DNA of 64,000 bases from Agapanthus africanus (taxonomy: Eukaryota; Streptophyta; Magnoliopsida; Asparagales; Amaryllidaceae), in NCBI GenBank assembly GCA_030015575.1, contig CM057347.1, positions 410,348,248 through 410,412,247 of the forward strand, written 5' to 3'. Numbering within the stretch: the stretch's first letter is position 1; the number at the start of each line of letters is the position of its first letter. The notes beneath the pieces are model-generated. The model saw only the letters and a program-made list of their open reading frames with translations. It was not told the DNA's origin and made no database searches. This document shows, piece after piece, positions 12,435 through 27,544 of this stretch. Both the position numbers and the translations under genes were made by a program.

Positions 12435-12447
12435 GGCTCTGATACCA
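12435..12447 (-). other. primer binding site (initiator tRNA-Met type)
   Basis: On the minus strand this reads TGGTATCAGAGCC, the standard plant copia primer binding site complementary to the 3' end of initiator methionine tRNA. It directly follows the LTR end ...CCCAACA at 12448, so it fixes the LTR border and the orientation. Confidence 0.9.
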
Positions 12448-14455
12448 TGTTGGGTTACGGCAGCATTCCGACCATCAAACCGTTGCCAAATGCGGAACAA
12501 AAATTTTCTAAACTGGTGCTACCATGACCCGATGCCCGAATCTACCCTAAACCCTAAACTAGCAAGGAATATAAAAGGTCAGGAGTGGTTATACCAAGTT
12601 GATCCATGTCCTTCGGTTTTCAACCATCTTCCCAAGCTCCTAGAGGTTCTTTGATCGAGTTTTGTTGCCGGTCTTCCTCTATCTATGATGATCCACCTGA
12701 GGGAAACGGCGCAAGTTCCAGCCTCGCCAAGCGAAACAACCGACGCTCTAAGGTTGCTAGCAATGGAGAGTGGAGGTATGGGATTATCTCACTATATTTT
12801 TCTCTCATCCCAAATGCTCAAGGAGCAACTTAAGAAGATGAAGGAGGTGAGAAAACATGTGGAATGAGCAACTAAAGAAAAATGGCGAAGTGTTTTCCAA
12901 GTGAGAATGAGAGTGAGCAAGTGAAGAAAAATGAGGAAGCCCCATCAAAAAACAAGCGGCTGCCTCTCTCCCTCAATCATGTACACACACAAAAAATATC
13001 TCCTCATTTTACAAATAAACAAATGCATGCCATATCTCTCTACATGCTCAAGCCCATGGTCATCCCAACTCACCCTTCCACCTCATTTCTAAAATGATTT
13101 TCTAAAAAGAAAATCAATAATGAGGTGGTCATCTTCTAGAAGCTATTCCGTATAAATACGGAATACTTCCCGGTATAAGTATCGAAATATATATACGCGT
13201 ATTTGTACAAAAATACGAATAGCCAAGAAAGAAAATGAATAGTGCACAATAATACTAGAATACATATATATAAATTATTAAATCAAAACCCGATTTAATA
13301 ATCCGGCTTAATCTTAAGCCGCTAGTATTATCAACCGTTCGATTAAAGTCTATGCGGCCTATACACATATCGCCTGAACCGTGAAAACCTTCTATGTGGG
13401 ACTCTAAAGACTCGTCAATACGCTGGCAGTGGGTTTAACCACAAACACGTCAGCCGCACTAGCTGTACGTAACGGCTACCTAGGTATTGAGCGAGAGGAA
13501 GGCCGACGAGCAAACTCATCCGTACCCCTATTGAGCATGACAATGACAATATCCATACAGTCTGGTCTGTTCGTCTAAGAGTATTGCATATCGAGTCTAG
13601 AGGGGTGGATAAAATCAGACCCCTAATAACGCGACATTTAGTGTCGGTATGAAACCCATCACCACCTGAGAAACTATCGATCCTAAGTCGGTAATTCTCG
13701 TCCACCCCGGTCGAGAATTTCTGGTGATAGCCATCCGTACACAACACGACATCAACCCCCAATACCGGGAGAGATGAATCTCCGACGATCCGCTCACTGC
13801 CTCCATGTGGCTCGGAACTGTACCCAACTAAAATCTGTTTGCACGACTCATTTGAGCCGTGGTAGGGTAGTAATCAAAACATAATGGGAACTCACACGAG
13901 ACAAATGACAATCTCATGTTGACAAACTAACCTGTACACATGTCATCTGGAAACTGCTATCTGACAATAGATATAATACCAATTAGCAGGTTTCCGGCGA
14001 GTCCGTCCAGTATACTCATAACCCAATGAGCACCTGTATACTATCTTAAGTGAACAAACTAACACCAATGGCTTGTGAGACCTGGCCACCGCCTCTCGTC
14101 GGGGTCTCGGTCATTATACACTAGTCTACACTGGAGTATCGATGCTCAGTCTCGAAACTCCCACGACTAGGGACATTTAAGGATTTGCTTATAGACCCCC
14201 GGCTCCCACATATATGATCGCCATCATTATACTGGTAGTCAAGCACAAATTCTATGGGCTATCAACATGTAATAGTGATCTATAATACCACCTGAAGTAT
14301 GTACATGATGATAAAAACAAACCAGATAGCATACTATTATCTCGAGTAAGACTGTTCTACCGGTATAGGTCCTCCCTCAATCATCACAATCGCGTGCCTG
14401 CGATTCAATAATTGACTTGAGGGCACTATAGCCAATATACCTTTATATGTTTACA
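12448..14455 (-). mobile_element. Ty1/copia LTR (Angela/BARE-like), 5' LTR of a truncated element
   Basis: A 2.0 kb LTR on the minus strand. Its 3' border abuts the tRNA-Met primer site. Its 5' border (TGTAAACATATAA, then GTGCCCTCAAGTCAATTATT) resembles the Angela/BARE start (TATGCCCTAGAGGCAAT). It is homologous over most of its length to the solo LTR at 41853-44070, for example GACTCTAAAGACTCGTCAAT, ATTGAGCGA, CAATACCGGGAGAGA and TCACTGCCTCCATGTGGCTC. The internal region would lie to the left but no gag-pol is readable. Confidence 0.85.
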
Positions 14456-14824
14456 GCTTCTTTTGTTATTACCTTCTTGTGGCAGTTATTTTACTCCCAA
14501 TATTTCTTCATCCAACCCCAGCTAAAGATCGAGTTTCGTCAGATTAGTTGACTTGCACCATTAGTAAAGTTGCACTTCAAACATTTTGCATCCTCATTCA
14601 TTCAATTTCCTGCTCAAGAAAATCTGCCTATAAGGCTATAATAAACTTTATATAAGTGTGGGAGCAAGACCAGTGACATTTTCTGTTCTTGAGAATTTCC
14701 TTTGTGATCACAAGAGGTTAAAATTATAGCTCAACAGATAAATAGACTAAATCAAATGTTCCCATTTCCGTGTTGTACCACTGTGCATGTTATATTTGTG
14801 CACACAACCAAATGTCTGAAGGTT
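14456..14824. other. intergenic, nothing recognised
   Basis: About 370 bp of AT-rich sequence between the copia LTR and the TRIM element. No coding or repeat signature seen. Confidence 0.6.
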
Positions 14825-14855
14825 TGTTGAGAATGTGGTTAACATTTAGTCCCAC

Positions 14856-17677
14856 GGTACAGCAAAAAAAGAAAAACTCTCGCTGTCCTCCACTGCTTCG
14901 ACTGTGGGGAAGTAGCTCACTTTAGAGCAAGCTGGACAAAAGGAGAGATTTGCTTCTCTTGTCATAAACCATGCCATCGCTCGTTTCAATGCCCGGCCAG
15001 GGGAGGAGTTTCGTTTCCACAATCGGCATGGCACAACAAGATTGCCTCCATCACTATCACTCACGGGATGAGGAGACGAGAAAGGGAGCTAGCGGAGGGA
15101 TGGGGAGTGGTGCAAGTGTTGTATGGAACCCATCTAAGGAGGAGGTCTTGGATGCGTTGGTTGCCAAATTTGATGATTTGGACACTGCTAGATGGACGAC
15201 CACAGAAGGAGACGAAGGGTTTATGATTAAGTTCAAGAATCCCAAGTCGCTGGATTTGATTTCTAAGATACAGGTTATCCCCCCTCGTTACTTTTGGTAT
15301 CCAACATTAGAAAATGGATGATAGGAGAAAGGAAAGAGAGGAGGGTATGCCGATGGGAAGGCTGGATTTTGCTGGAGGGACTACCTTTCAGGTTTTGGGA
15401 TGAGAGGGCGTTTAGAGAAATGTTCAGGGATTTTGCCTTCGTTCTAGACATTGACAAAAGAACTGGATGCAGAGAAGGGGAGAACGCAAGGACTCGTATT
15501 GGCTGTGTGTCTTGTATCGATATTCCACCAGTGCTTCACACAATGGTGGGTTTCATCTGGTACGATGTGAAGATCTCGCTAGAAATATCAGGGAGACTAC
15601 AAAAAGGAAAAGAGGTGCTTTTTGTAGGCTTTGATGACGGCCAGGTAAGTGGGAACAGCATGGGATTTTTGAAGCATAAGAAATTAGGGTTTCTGGGTGA
15701 TATCGGGAGGAAGGAGATGACCGCAGGACATCTCTATGCGGAAACGGAGAAGAAGTTGTCGCAGGATTATCGAGCGTGATAGGTACGGAATCTCGGTCGC
15801 ATGTGGGCATCAAAAATTTAAATTTGCTTGACGTACGAAGCTGCAGTGGGAGAGGGTCGAGGAAGCAGTTGGGCTCTGTTCCTGACGTGCACGCGTCAGT
15901 TGGGATGGGCTCGAGGAGATGGCAACTTGTCGCAGGACCTTCTCGTGGCGACGATACCTCAGACGTGGGTGTGAAGGAAGGCCTCGATTGTATCAAAGAA
16001 GGCGGGGCCCATGATGCATTGTTTGTTGGGTTACGTGGGAACTCTATTGATAAAGAAAGGAACTGAAAAATCTTGTGGTGGCAAGGTTATCCCTGACCCT
16101 GGGACTTCCTTGGATGTTAGCAATGTTGAGCATCAGGCTAAGGCCCAAAAGGAAGATTTGAAACAAAATGTTCCAATGGACCTCAAGAATTATCTTGACT
16201 GTGGTTAGAAACAAAATGGGGGTTTGGGCTTGCAGAATGTGGGTTATTTGGTTAAGTCCAAACAAGGCCAATTAGACGACGTTACTTTTGGGCCGGTTGG
16301 CAAGGAAGTTGATGGGGGTGGGGGGGGGATAAAGGGAGTGTTGTGCTTGTTGAGAACGAGTCTCCAAGATATGATGAAGCAACGAAGAATGCCTCCCATA
16401 ATGTACAGGTTGGTCTAGTTGGTATACAGGATGACTTTAGCAAAAGTAGCGAAAAATTGAACAGTCCGGACTGGCAAAATTTGGTTACCATAGAAGATTT
16501 GGGCTAGGAGATTGAGACGGAGGCAGTTGGTGTGGAAATCGTTACGGCAAATTTCAAACAGCCGGAAGAATGTGATAGGGCAGAAGTGACTCGGTTGGGG
16601 AATGCCTCTCTGCTAGGAGCAATGACAGAAAGGTTGGAGTACATCGTGGATACTAGGTTTGAGGATAGAGTCGAGGAAAGCAATCTGAGAAGGAGCACTA
16701 GCCAGGGAGGAGACATTCCAAATATGGAATGTTTGCTGGATAGAGATTTTGAGAGGAAGGAAAACAAGGTCAAGTGTCAAGGTCGATGAAAAAGAGGAAT
16801 TTGGTTTTTGAAGAGGGGATAAAGGTTGAGCAAAACTTGGGCCAAGTTGATATGGACCGTAGAAAGGATTTAGAAGCCAAAGTTTCTCTTAGGCTAAAGA
16901 ATTTTCTCGAACACTTGATACAAAAAAACATTGGAAAGGATGGGGTCTTAGGGCTACTTGGATCAATCTAATAATAACGGACCAATAGGTGCATCGAGCG
17001 GGCAAGAAAAGGAGGCCGGGGATTTGAAAGATGATCTCGCTTTAGCCGGCAAGTCGACATCTACAGCCAGTACGCCTACGGGGACACATCTCATTTATCG
17101 ACCAAAGACGGGTTGGGTAATAATTTGAAAGGCAATAACAGGGTGGAGGAAACCAAATTGATGAACCTCAATTCGCTTGGTGTAGCGAAGGAGATCGTCT
17201 TTGCGACAGGTAACGAGAATAGGTTAGAGGTTCCCAGTCTTAGGAGGAGCTCGAGACATGGAGGGGAGTAACTTAATCTGACACGCTTACTGGATTGTGC
17301 CACTGAGAGGAAGAACTACGGTCGGACGAAAGAAAATTATAAGCGGGAGATTCAGAAAAGGAGCCCGGAGACGGAAGGAAGTGCAGGAAACGATGACGAC
17401 AAACGCGGGGACGAGGAGGAAGTTGACTACGAGGCTGAAGACGTCTCTTAATTGAATGCTCTGCTTGGGAGGACGACGCAGTGGTAATGTCAGGATCCTA
17501 CGGTGCTTTTTGAACTTCGTGTGGGAATCTTTTGTTGTTTTGGGTGGCCAGTTTGCTATAATGTTGCATAGAGTATGTATGTTGGCAAATCTTGGCCTAT
17601 ATGGCGTTTTGATGTACTCATTAAAACTTTTTTAATGAATCGGTATGGCTAATTATCCACCTTTTATCTCAAAAAAA
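14856..17677 (+). mobile_element. LINE-like retroposon inserted in the TRIM 5' LTR
   Basis: A 2.8 kb insertion bounded by the 15-bp direct repeat AACATTTAGTCCCAC (14841-14855 and 17678-17692) and ending in an A-rich tail (ATCTCAAAAAAA). Both are hallmarks of target-primed reverse transcription. The uninterrupted TRIM LTR at 17929 contains the target once, which proves the pre-insertion state. Inside is an ORF1-like protein with zinc knuckles and a DUF4283-like part, but no endonuclease or reverse transcriptase, so it is a truncated or non-autonomous copy. Confidence 0.88.
14894..17452 (+). pseudogene. retroposon gag-like protein: two zinc knuckles plus DUF4283-like domain
   Basis: Two CCHC knuckles open the readable part: CFDCGEVAHFRASW (last Cys replaced by Trp) and CFSCHKPCHRSFQC (complete C-x2-C-x4-H-x4-C). 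After a frame change come WNPSKEEVLDALVAKFDDLD and, after another shift near 15290, a DUF4283-like core (WILLEGLPFRFWDERAFREM, FRDFAFVLDIDKRTG, PPVLHTMVGFIWYDVKI). A long charged tail follows in several frames and ends ...DEEEVDYEAEDVS and TAA at about 17450. Knuckles placed before the DUF4283-like part differ from the usual plant L1 ORF1 order (DUF4283 first). At least three frameshifts make it non-functional. It presumably bound RNA. Confidence 0.7.
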
Positions 17678-18112
17678 ACATTTAGTCCCACATTGGATAT
17701 ATTGTGATGTATATAGGTATAAGATATAAGATGTGATAGACCTTTATAAGGCATGAGTCTTTTGGATAGAGTCCCGTTATATTAAAACCCCATGTGCATC
17801 CATGTTGTGGGTCTAAATCGAGTTTTACACGGTATCAAAGCCTGGGTATTTGTTTGTTCACACTGCACAAGAGGTTTGAGCCCTCGCACGTGAACTTCTC
17901 TTTGTCCACGTGTGTTGCACATGAAGAGTGTTGAGAATATGGTTAACATTTAGTCCCACATTGGATATGTTGTGAGATGTATATAAGTATAAGATATAAG
18001 ATGGGATGAACCTCCGTAAGGTCTGGTCTTTTGGATGGAGTTCCAGTATATTAAAAGTCCATGTGCATCCATGTGTGGGTCCATGTGTTGTTGGCCCAAA
18101 CCGGGTTTTACA

Positions 18113-18410
18113 GTACTGATCTATAAATAAGTAAAAAATAAAACAACAAATCCATTGTTTTTACTGCGATTCTTTGAAAAAGGTAATGGCAGGAAGTTGT
18201 TTGATCCAGCGTGCTTCATCCTTCTTCATTGATACTAATTGCTTAGAAATGATTGATAATGATTTACAAGCAAACCTGGACAAGATGTCAGTGATAAGCT
18301 TGGACCAGAATTTAGTTTTATTTGCTGCGAAACTTGTTCTAGGCCTGGTTTTTAAAATGTGAAAGAAACACTGAAATATTTAGCAGAACATTTAGAATTG
18401 AAATATATAG
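18113..18410. other. short intergenic stretch
   Basis: About 300 bp right of the TRIM. A 62-codon open frame (18174-18362) ends here but resembles nothing I know. Not called as a gene. Confidence 0.4.
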
Positions 18411-18768
18411 GGGATTGATCTATTGCAAATTGGTCCGCGTTTTTTAAAAACGGGAACTCTCGATCCACGACATATTTAAACGATCCGAACCGTTCAAGTT
18501 GATCACCTTACCTTCGAGTCAATATGTATGAAAAATTAAAAGGCTTGAAGACCTCTAGCCCATGCATCGAATGAGTGCAAAATGAACGTCTTTTAATATA
18601 GCAACATATACTTCATCCGATGTATGGGTTGGAGGTCTTCAAATTCTTTGATTTTGCATACATAGACTCGAAGGTAGGGTGATCAACTTGAACGGTTCGG
18701 ATCATTCAAATATGTGAGTTCCCGTTTTTAAAAAACGCGGACCGGTTTGCAATAGAGCGCTCACACAC
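18411..18768. mobile_element. fold-back MITE family B (long copy)
   Basis: Two arms of about 165 bp are inverted copies of each other. The outer part reads TCTATTGCAAATTGGTCCGC and GCGGACCGGTTTGCAATAGA. The inner blocks are CGATCCGAACCGTTCAAGTT and GATCAAC.TGAACGGTTCGGATC. The tip GCAATAGAGCGCTC matches the tip GCAATGGAGCACTC of a 61-bp mini copy at 55881-55941. No coding capacity. Confidence 0.85.
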
Positions 18769-18872
18769 ACACAACACTATTGAAATATACAAGCACCTTG
18801 AGGTTAGCTTTGGTCTTGTGTGCAATCTTCGCATATCCAATTATAAACTGAAGTGATTGCTTTGATGTTTAG

Positions 18873-21908
<3,036 letters not shown>

Positions 21909-22358
21909 CTATATTTTGCAGACCGACCCCTTTTTCATGGAACTGATCTTTTGAACCAAGAACATCTTCTTCAACACCTTGATCATCACCACCAAGCTCG
22001 GCTTTTTCCGGCGAAGCAAGCTGTTATTCCCCTTCAACACACAAAAATCTGCAGCAGTATCAGAACCCTTCGCAGCCAAGCGTGCCTTCTTCGAATCGCT
22101 CTTCAATTCACAAGACACCCGACGAACCTCTTCATTGAAATCTTCCCATAACAAATCCATTTTATCTTCGTCGAAAACGAACCGGGCACGTGCATGTGCG
22201 CCTTCGTCGTCGCTTAGCGGGTCGGATACCCGTGTCGCTCCTTCGACGGACGAGAAGCTCCTTCGGTAAGTGCTCTTCTCATTGGACAGGAACCAGATTG
22301 GGAAGTGGTGAGATGAATCTTGGTCTGTTTGAATTGTGGGGAAGCTAAAATCATCCAT
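21909..22358 (-). CDS. plant protein of unknown function with a KMDLLWEDFNEE motif
   Basis: A single-exon frame of 149 residues. It starts MDDFSFPTIQTD, with a Ser-rich N-terminus, followed by an acidic linker (DPLSDDEGA), then FVFDEDKMDLLWEDFNEEV at about residues 61-79, and a basic C-terminal part (RRKKPSLVVMIKVLKKMF) that looks like an amphipathic helix. This layout, with MD(L/M)LWEDFNEE followed by a basic VMxKVLKK block, matches my memory of a family of small uncharacterised angiosperm proteins. No enzyme domain, signal peptide or membrane span is visible. A TATA-like element lies about 95 bp before the ATG, and a CT-rich (GA-rich on this strand) run lies in the leader. It looks intact and is probably expressed. 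The function is unknown. Confidence 0.75.
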   Translation of the reverse strand: MDDFSFPTIQTDQDSSHHFPIWFLSNEKSTYRRSFSSVEGATRVSDPLSDDEGAHARARFVFDEDKMDLLWEDFNEEVRRVSCELKSDSKKARLAAKGSDTAADFCVLKGNNSLLRRKKPSLVVMIKVLKKMFLVQKISSMKKGSVCKI

Positions 22359-22452
22359 TTTTTTCTTTCTTTCTTTCTTTCTTTCTTTTTTCGGGGGATT
22401 TTGTGAAGAGTTTTTGAGATACTTAGGGGTGAGATCAAATGGTGGTTGAGCT

Positions 22453-22462
22453 AACTTATATG
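22453..22462 (-). promoter_or_regulatory. candidate TATA box of the unknown gene
   Basis: On the minus strand CCATATAAGTTAG lies about 95 bp upstream of the ATG at 22358. A start about 30 bp downstream would give a leader of roughly 65 nt rich in GAAA repeats. Confidence 0.5.
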
Positions 22463-25400
22463 GCGCCGGATTGAACGGGACATGAAGGGAGATGAATGCA
22501 GATTATTGTGGGGGTGATTGTGTGTTTAAAGTCTGTCTAATCCCTTTCAAGCTTGGTTGGGTTTGGTTTTTGGAGGGCCCCACTTGATTGAGATAGCCGT
22601 TGAGAATTGAATATAGCCAAAAACTTAGGGCGGCTTAGTGGGTTTTTGCTAATTATTTGATGTTCTTGGACTAAAGGTTTGGGTGTTTATTTAGTGCTAA
22701 AAGAGATGTTTGTGCAAGTTTTGGTGCTTGTGCTTTTTTAGGTCACAAAGCACAAACATGGTGTATGGATATTAGAGGAGGAAAAGGTTGAGGTGGAGGG
22801 AGAAAATATCTTATATGTATGAGCCATATATGTCCGGTTAAGAGAGAGGATTATGGGCCCCACAAAACTGTACGAAGGATGTTCAGAAATTTCTGTCTCT
22901 ATTTCTCGTGTTCGGATGCATTATATTCCGTAGATAGAATAGTTTTTCAAAGTGGAATGAGCAATGAGATTTGCACACTTCTTATGGGAAGAAAAGAGGG
23001 ATGGGTTAGGATTTGGATATCTAAGAGGTTAGAAGATTCTCTTTCTTGATTTTATATGAGGGTTGTCTTGTTGATCGGATTATGGATTCTTTTTCTCTAA
23101 ACTTGAATCCGTGGTATAAAACATTACTCATTTTTTTTTTAAGGAAAACCCATTTAAAGTTCAAGTTTGTGCTTCATCAACCGGAGACGAAAATATGGAG
23201 TGGTTAAAAAGAGAGACCGAGTTAAAGTTAATTAGTTCTTACCTGATGAGTGTAAGATGGCACCAAAATTCAAGGATTTTTTTTTCTTATGATCGAGTAA
23301 AATGAAATTGTTTTATGAAGCAAAGCTAAGTAAAATTTGATAAAGTTGTATGATCGGGCGTTATATGGTGTCAAACTCTTTATTTGATATCCAATTTTCC
23401 AAGGAGGAAAATAAAACGCTCTCTTTGTCCTTATCTATCTTAGATAACTAGATTATCCTTCTAGCTCCGTTGGAAATTACTCCATATAAAGTGGAAGGAT
23501 TCAAATCTAGGATCTTTTTTTAAGCGGAAGAGCGTCTTTGTTGTTGGTGCTAAAGGAGTAAATAAAAATATGAAAAGAATGAAATATAGAATATAGTGGG
23601 CAGGCTTAGATACCAGTACACATGATATGAATCATGGTATTACCTGTAACCACTGTTTCCTTCTTCTTCCTTTTTGTCCCTTGTCTCTTTTGATGTTGGG
23701 ATTTAAATGCTTCATAAATTTATGGCCATCGACAAGCCTTTCATTATTATTGCTTTCAGATGACATTCCAAAATTTTATAAGAAACTTTGCTAGCCAGCA
23801 CATCAACATTCACTGGAAAAAATAGTTGGGGTCCAATGAAAGGGACTTCTTGTTGATTCACCCTTTGGTTGTTGCTGTATACAGTTGTTTAATGTTGTTT
23901 TCTTGGATCTTGTGAACTGATATTTGTTAGGTTGTCTCATGGGAAGCTTCATGCTTCAATATACTTCTTTTTTCCTGTCTTTCTTTCTTTCTTTTTTTCT
24001 TTCATTTTTTACTAAAACCACTCATATTGTTTGTTGATGTTAAAAAGTTGGCTACAAGGGTTCCTTTCTCTAATCTTAAAATAAATCTATTCCTTTTCGG
24101 GACAACAGTATACTCGAGAGTCCAGAATAGCAATCCACTATATGTGTCATATAAAAATTCACAAATATGTATTGTGATGTAGATGAATTAGACTGTGATG
24201 GATTAGTCATTACATGATTGTAGCACTTGATCCTTTTCCTACATCTTGCAATATTGCAATTCATGTTACTTAAAGTCTAGCAAAAATGCTTGTTCCTTGA
24301 TAAGTAAAAAAAAATCTTGGAAGAAAAGGAAATGTGGGACAAGGTAGTTACAACTTCTATTTTTGTGCTTTTTAATAGATGATTATGGTTGAGATTTCTT
24401 GTCCAACAACCTTAGAAAAAAATGCAGGTCATTGTTGTCATCATACAGATATAATCTATGGGAAAAATGAATTCCATCTGATTCCGAATGTATCATTAGT
24501 TGGGAAATTGTTTTTGTCCTATAATTCATTTTATCATTAATGGCGATTTATAGGGGCCCATTGAAATATTTAAAATTAAATATTATAAACTAGTTCTCTC
24601 TACAAATGATGTCCTCTCTTCTTGATGCAAGAGGTAAATTTTGTGCGTCCGCACTATATCAAAAATTGGTATATTTTCGCAGAACGTTGAAGCATCAATG
24701 CTCTCAAGCTAGCAAAAAACATTCGATAGATCCCTAGATAATATCGGTCATCGGTATAAAGAGCAGTTTAGCTTCATTTTCCCTGGAGGTAAGATGGCTA
24801 CAAAACATAAGGATTTATTTGTGATATTTGTTTTAAATTTCGGATGGATTTGTAACAGCATAATAATAGAATGACAATGTTCTTGCATAATAACAGCATA
24901 TAGACCAAACCAAATTTCCAGAAAAACAATCAATAAAAAGATATGAGAAAATAAAGAAGCACAAGCACCAAATAAAAAAATGTGTTACTGATCTGGGAAA
25001 TATGAATAAAATCAACTTTATTCATGTAGCCATAACATTATTCTAAGACTTTATTACAAGAATGAATTGGAATAACAACTCAGAGCTTCGCAAAAAGGAA
25101 ACGACAACAATTTCTCCAAAATTCCTACAAAAAATTGATGCAAACCAGAACAGCACACAAAAAGCTAGCTCCTATTAAAACACACTCAAAATTCCATAGT
25201 GGTACACGTGGTGGTAAGAGATATCGGTGTTTAATTAATATCTTCATGTATAATGCAAATACCCTTGGTTAGAGGTCCACCCTTCTCCTTCTTTCTGGAA
25301 AAATGGAAAAAAGGAGAAAAATCCTCATCTTTCAAGCTCTCCACATCATCTCTTCCCCTTTCTAAAAATAAATAAATAAATAAGACTTTAAAGCTCTCCA

Positions 25401-25786
25401 CATTTCTCTTTCTTCCTTTATCAAAATTTTTTAACATGTGCAACCGTGAGTGCATAAATTCTAGTTAGGGTTAATTGCACAAAACACCCATGTAGTTTAC
25501 CCTATATAGCACTTAACACCTCCCTGCTCATCGATCGAAACTCTATAAAACACTCAATTTCTACCTAAACAATACAAAAACAAGTACCTGGAACAAAATT
25601 AAACAATCCTTTTTCATAACATGGATTGCTCAGAAAGAAACAATAAAACAATTTTATAGTTTTGAAATATCCGAGGAGGGTGTTCATGATGGTACCCTAG
25701 GAAGGGTATCAAGTGCTATATATGGAGCAAACTACTTGCGGGGTTTGTGCCATTAATCCTAAATATTAATCTAATAACTGTAGTAT
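22463..25786. other. intergenic, no gene recognised
   Basis: About 3.3 kb of AT-rich DNA between two minus-strand loci. Only short frames were seen, none with recognisable content. Contains CTTT-type and poly(T) runs near 23140, 23280 and 23975. The first 200-300 bp is presumably upstream promoter sequence of the 21.9 kb gene. Confidence 0.55.
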
Positions 25787-26714
25787 CTAAAAGGTGAGAT
25801 CCTTCGGATCCTCGATGATTTTGGCTAGAGTTTGTAGGAAAGCAGCAAGATCAGCACCATAGATGACACAATGATCCGCAGTTAATTATATTTACCTGAA
25901 TAATATCACCCATTCAAAAGCATGAGAACCCGAAAGCTTAACTTTGAAAGCCATCGAGTGAAAGAAAACTGAAGAATGTTACACATTCGTAATATTTACC
26001 AGCATTTGGGTTTTTAGTACACCAATGCTTCCATCTTTTGTACCTGTCACAATAGGCTCGGATGTCCCATTATAGCTCCCTGAAGAAATCCAGTGAAAAA
26101 TCGATCTAATTAGTTGTCTATGTGCATAAACCTTTTAAGAATGTCCTAAAACATATATTCATTCTCGAATTGGCGGGCCGGTGCATAATGCATAAACAGG
26201 TTATACACCGCATAATCGGGTTATGCGGAATTTTGCAGAGTTATATTTTTAATATATATAATAAAAATATTTCTTAAATAATGAAAAAATAAAAGCAGAT
26301 GTGTTGGCTGGGAGACTAATGAACTGCCTGTTTTAGTGCATGTGGAGTGTTTTTGATTCAGAAGGTAATTTTCCATATAATTCACAATTTCGCATGTGAT
26401 TATGCAGCCATTCACTTGTTTAATACTATTCAATGTGCTTGCCTTCCAAAAACTTTTAGGTGTCTCATTAATCAGCCGTTTCTGTTTAAAACAGTGTCGT
26501 TTAAGGATTCGAATATGCAAATTACAGTTCCAGGAGGTAAAATTGCATCAAAGCAGTCGACACCAAACATGCCAAGGTTTGAAAGGGTAAATATACCTGC
26601 GATAGTAAAACCGAAAACATATTGAGCAAGAAAAAGGTAAATCTTTCACTACAGAATGAGTTGAGAAAGAAGGTTCAAAGCAGAACTAAGGAAGAAGGAC
26701 CTGCGAATTCTATT

Positions 26715-27477
26715 TGATAATGCTCGATATCGGTGATCTTCCAGATCATAATACGTGGCATATGACGTGTCCCAGAGCATACAAGAAAAGGCCCACAGCG
26801 GCCGACCAGACCACCCTTATGCTCGTCCAACCGAGCAAACGCTAGCTCACCTACGAGCCCCCTGCATAACCGGCCTCCTCGGCCTCACAGCTCGTCGCCG
26901 AGCTACCGCAGAACCAAGATATCTCGGCTCTCCCGCTCGTCTGCGAGCTCTCCCGTCGAGGTCATCTTCCTCGGTCTCATCGACCGACCAACAGCACCAC
27001 TTGCAGGCGTAACCGCCATCCCGCGAATCTCGCCATGCGCAAGATCTCCGCCGGCCACATCCTACGTTCCACGCCACCACGATCCCCCATTAACGAGCAT
27101 GTCTCGCCATTAATGGGAGGTCCCGCTCATCACGCGGGCGTGATGTCGGGAGCGTAACGGCCGATGTGATTCTCGCGCCTACTGCACCTGCTGCCACCAC
27201 TACTTTAACCCCTCTTTCAGACGGTCAAGGTAAGCCATTTTTACTGCACTAAGTCGTTACTCTGCTCGGATCTCTAGACTAACTTGATCGTCGGAGGGTT
27301 CTCGGTGGTACAACCACCCCGGGACTTCCTTGCAGGTAACTCGGCAACCACAAGCTCAACCCATTGAGATCCACATGCTTCAGGAGCGACAGCCTCCAGA
27401 TTCAATCTTTGCCACCCATCGCAGCCATCAGCAGATCAACGGGAAGCAACATCTGAAGGAGATTCCACCCTCCATCA
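26715..27477 (+). mobile_element. 5' LTR of the gag-only element
   Basis: Starts TGATAATGCTCGATATC and ends CCATCA two bases before the primer-site-like TGGCGCCGTTTGTGGG at 27480. The length of 763 bp is modest for this lineage. Borders rest on TG...CA ends and the adjacent primer site, as there is no second LTR to compare. Confidence 0.6.
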
Positions 27478-27544
27478 GCTGGCGCCGTTTGTGGGAACAC
27501 CTTGATCCCATAAAAACAAAAGTTCGCCTCCCGATCTCGAACCA

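Larger units (their letters stand above)
14825..18112 (+). mobile_element. TRIM retrotransposon with a nested insertion
   Basis: Two short LTRs begin TGTTGAGAATGTGG and TGTTGAGAATATGG and both end in GGTTTTACA or AGTTTTACA. The 5' LTR is 14825-14855 plus 17693-17829 (168 bp once the insertion is removed) and the 3' LTR is 17929-18112 (184 bp). The internal region is only 99 bp and begins CGGTATCAAAGCCTGGG, one base away from the copia primer site TGGTATCAAAGCC. The purine run CATGAAGAG precedes the 3' LTR. Lacking any coding region, this is a terminal-repeat retrotransposon in miniature. The host 5-bp duplication was not found (AGGTT versus GTACT), so the flanks have changed or a border is off by a few bases. 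Confidence 0.85.
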
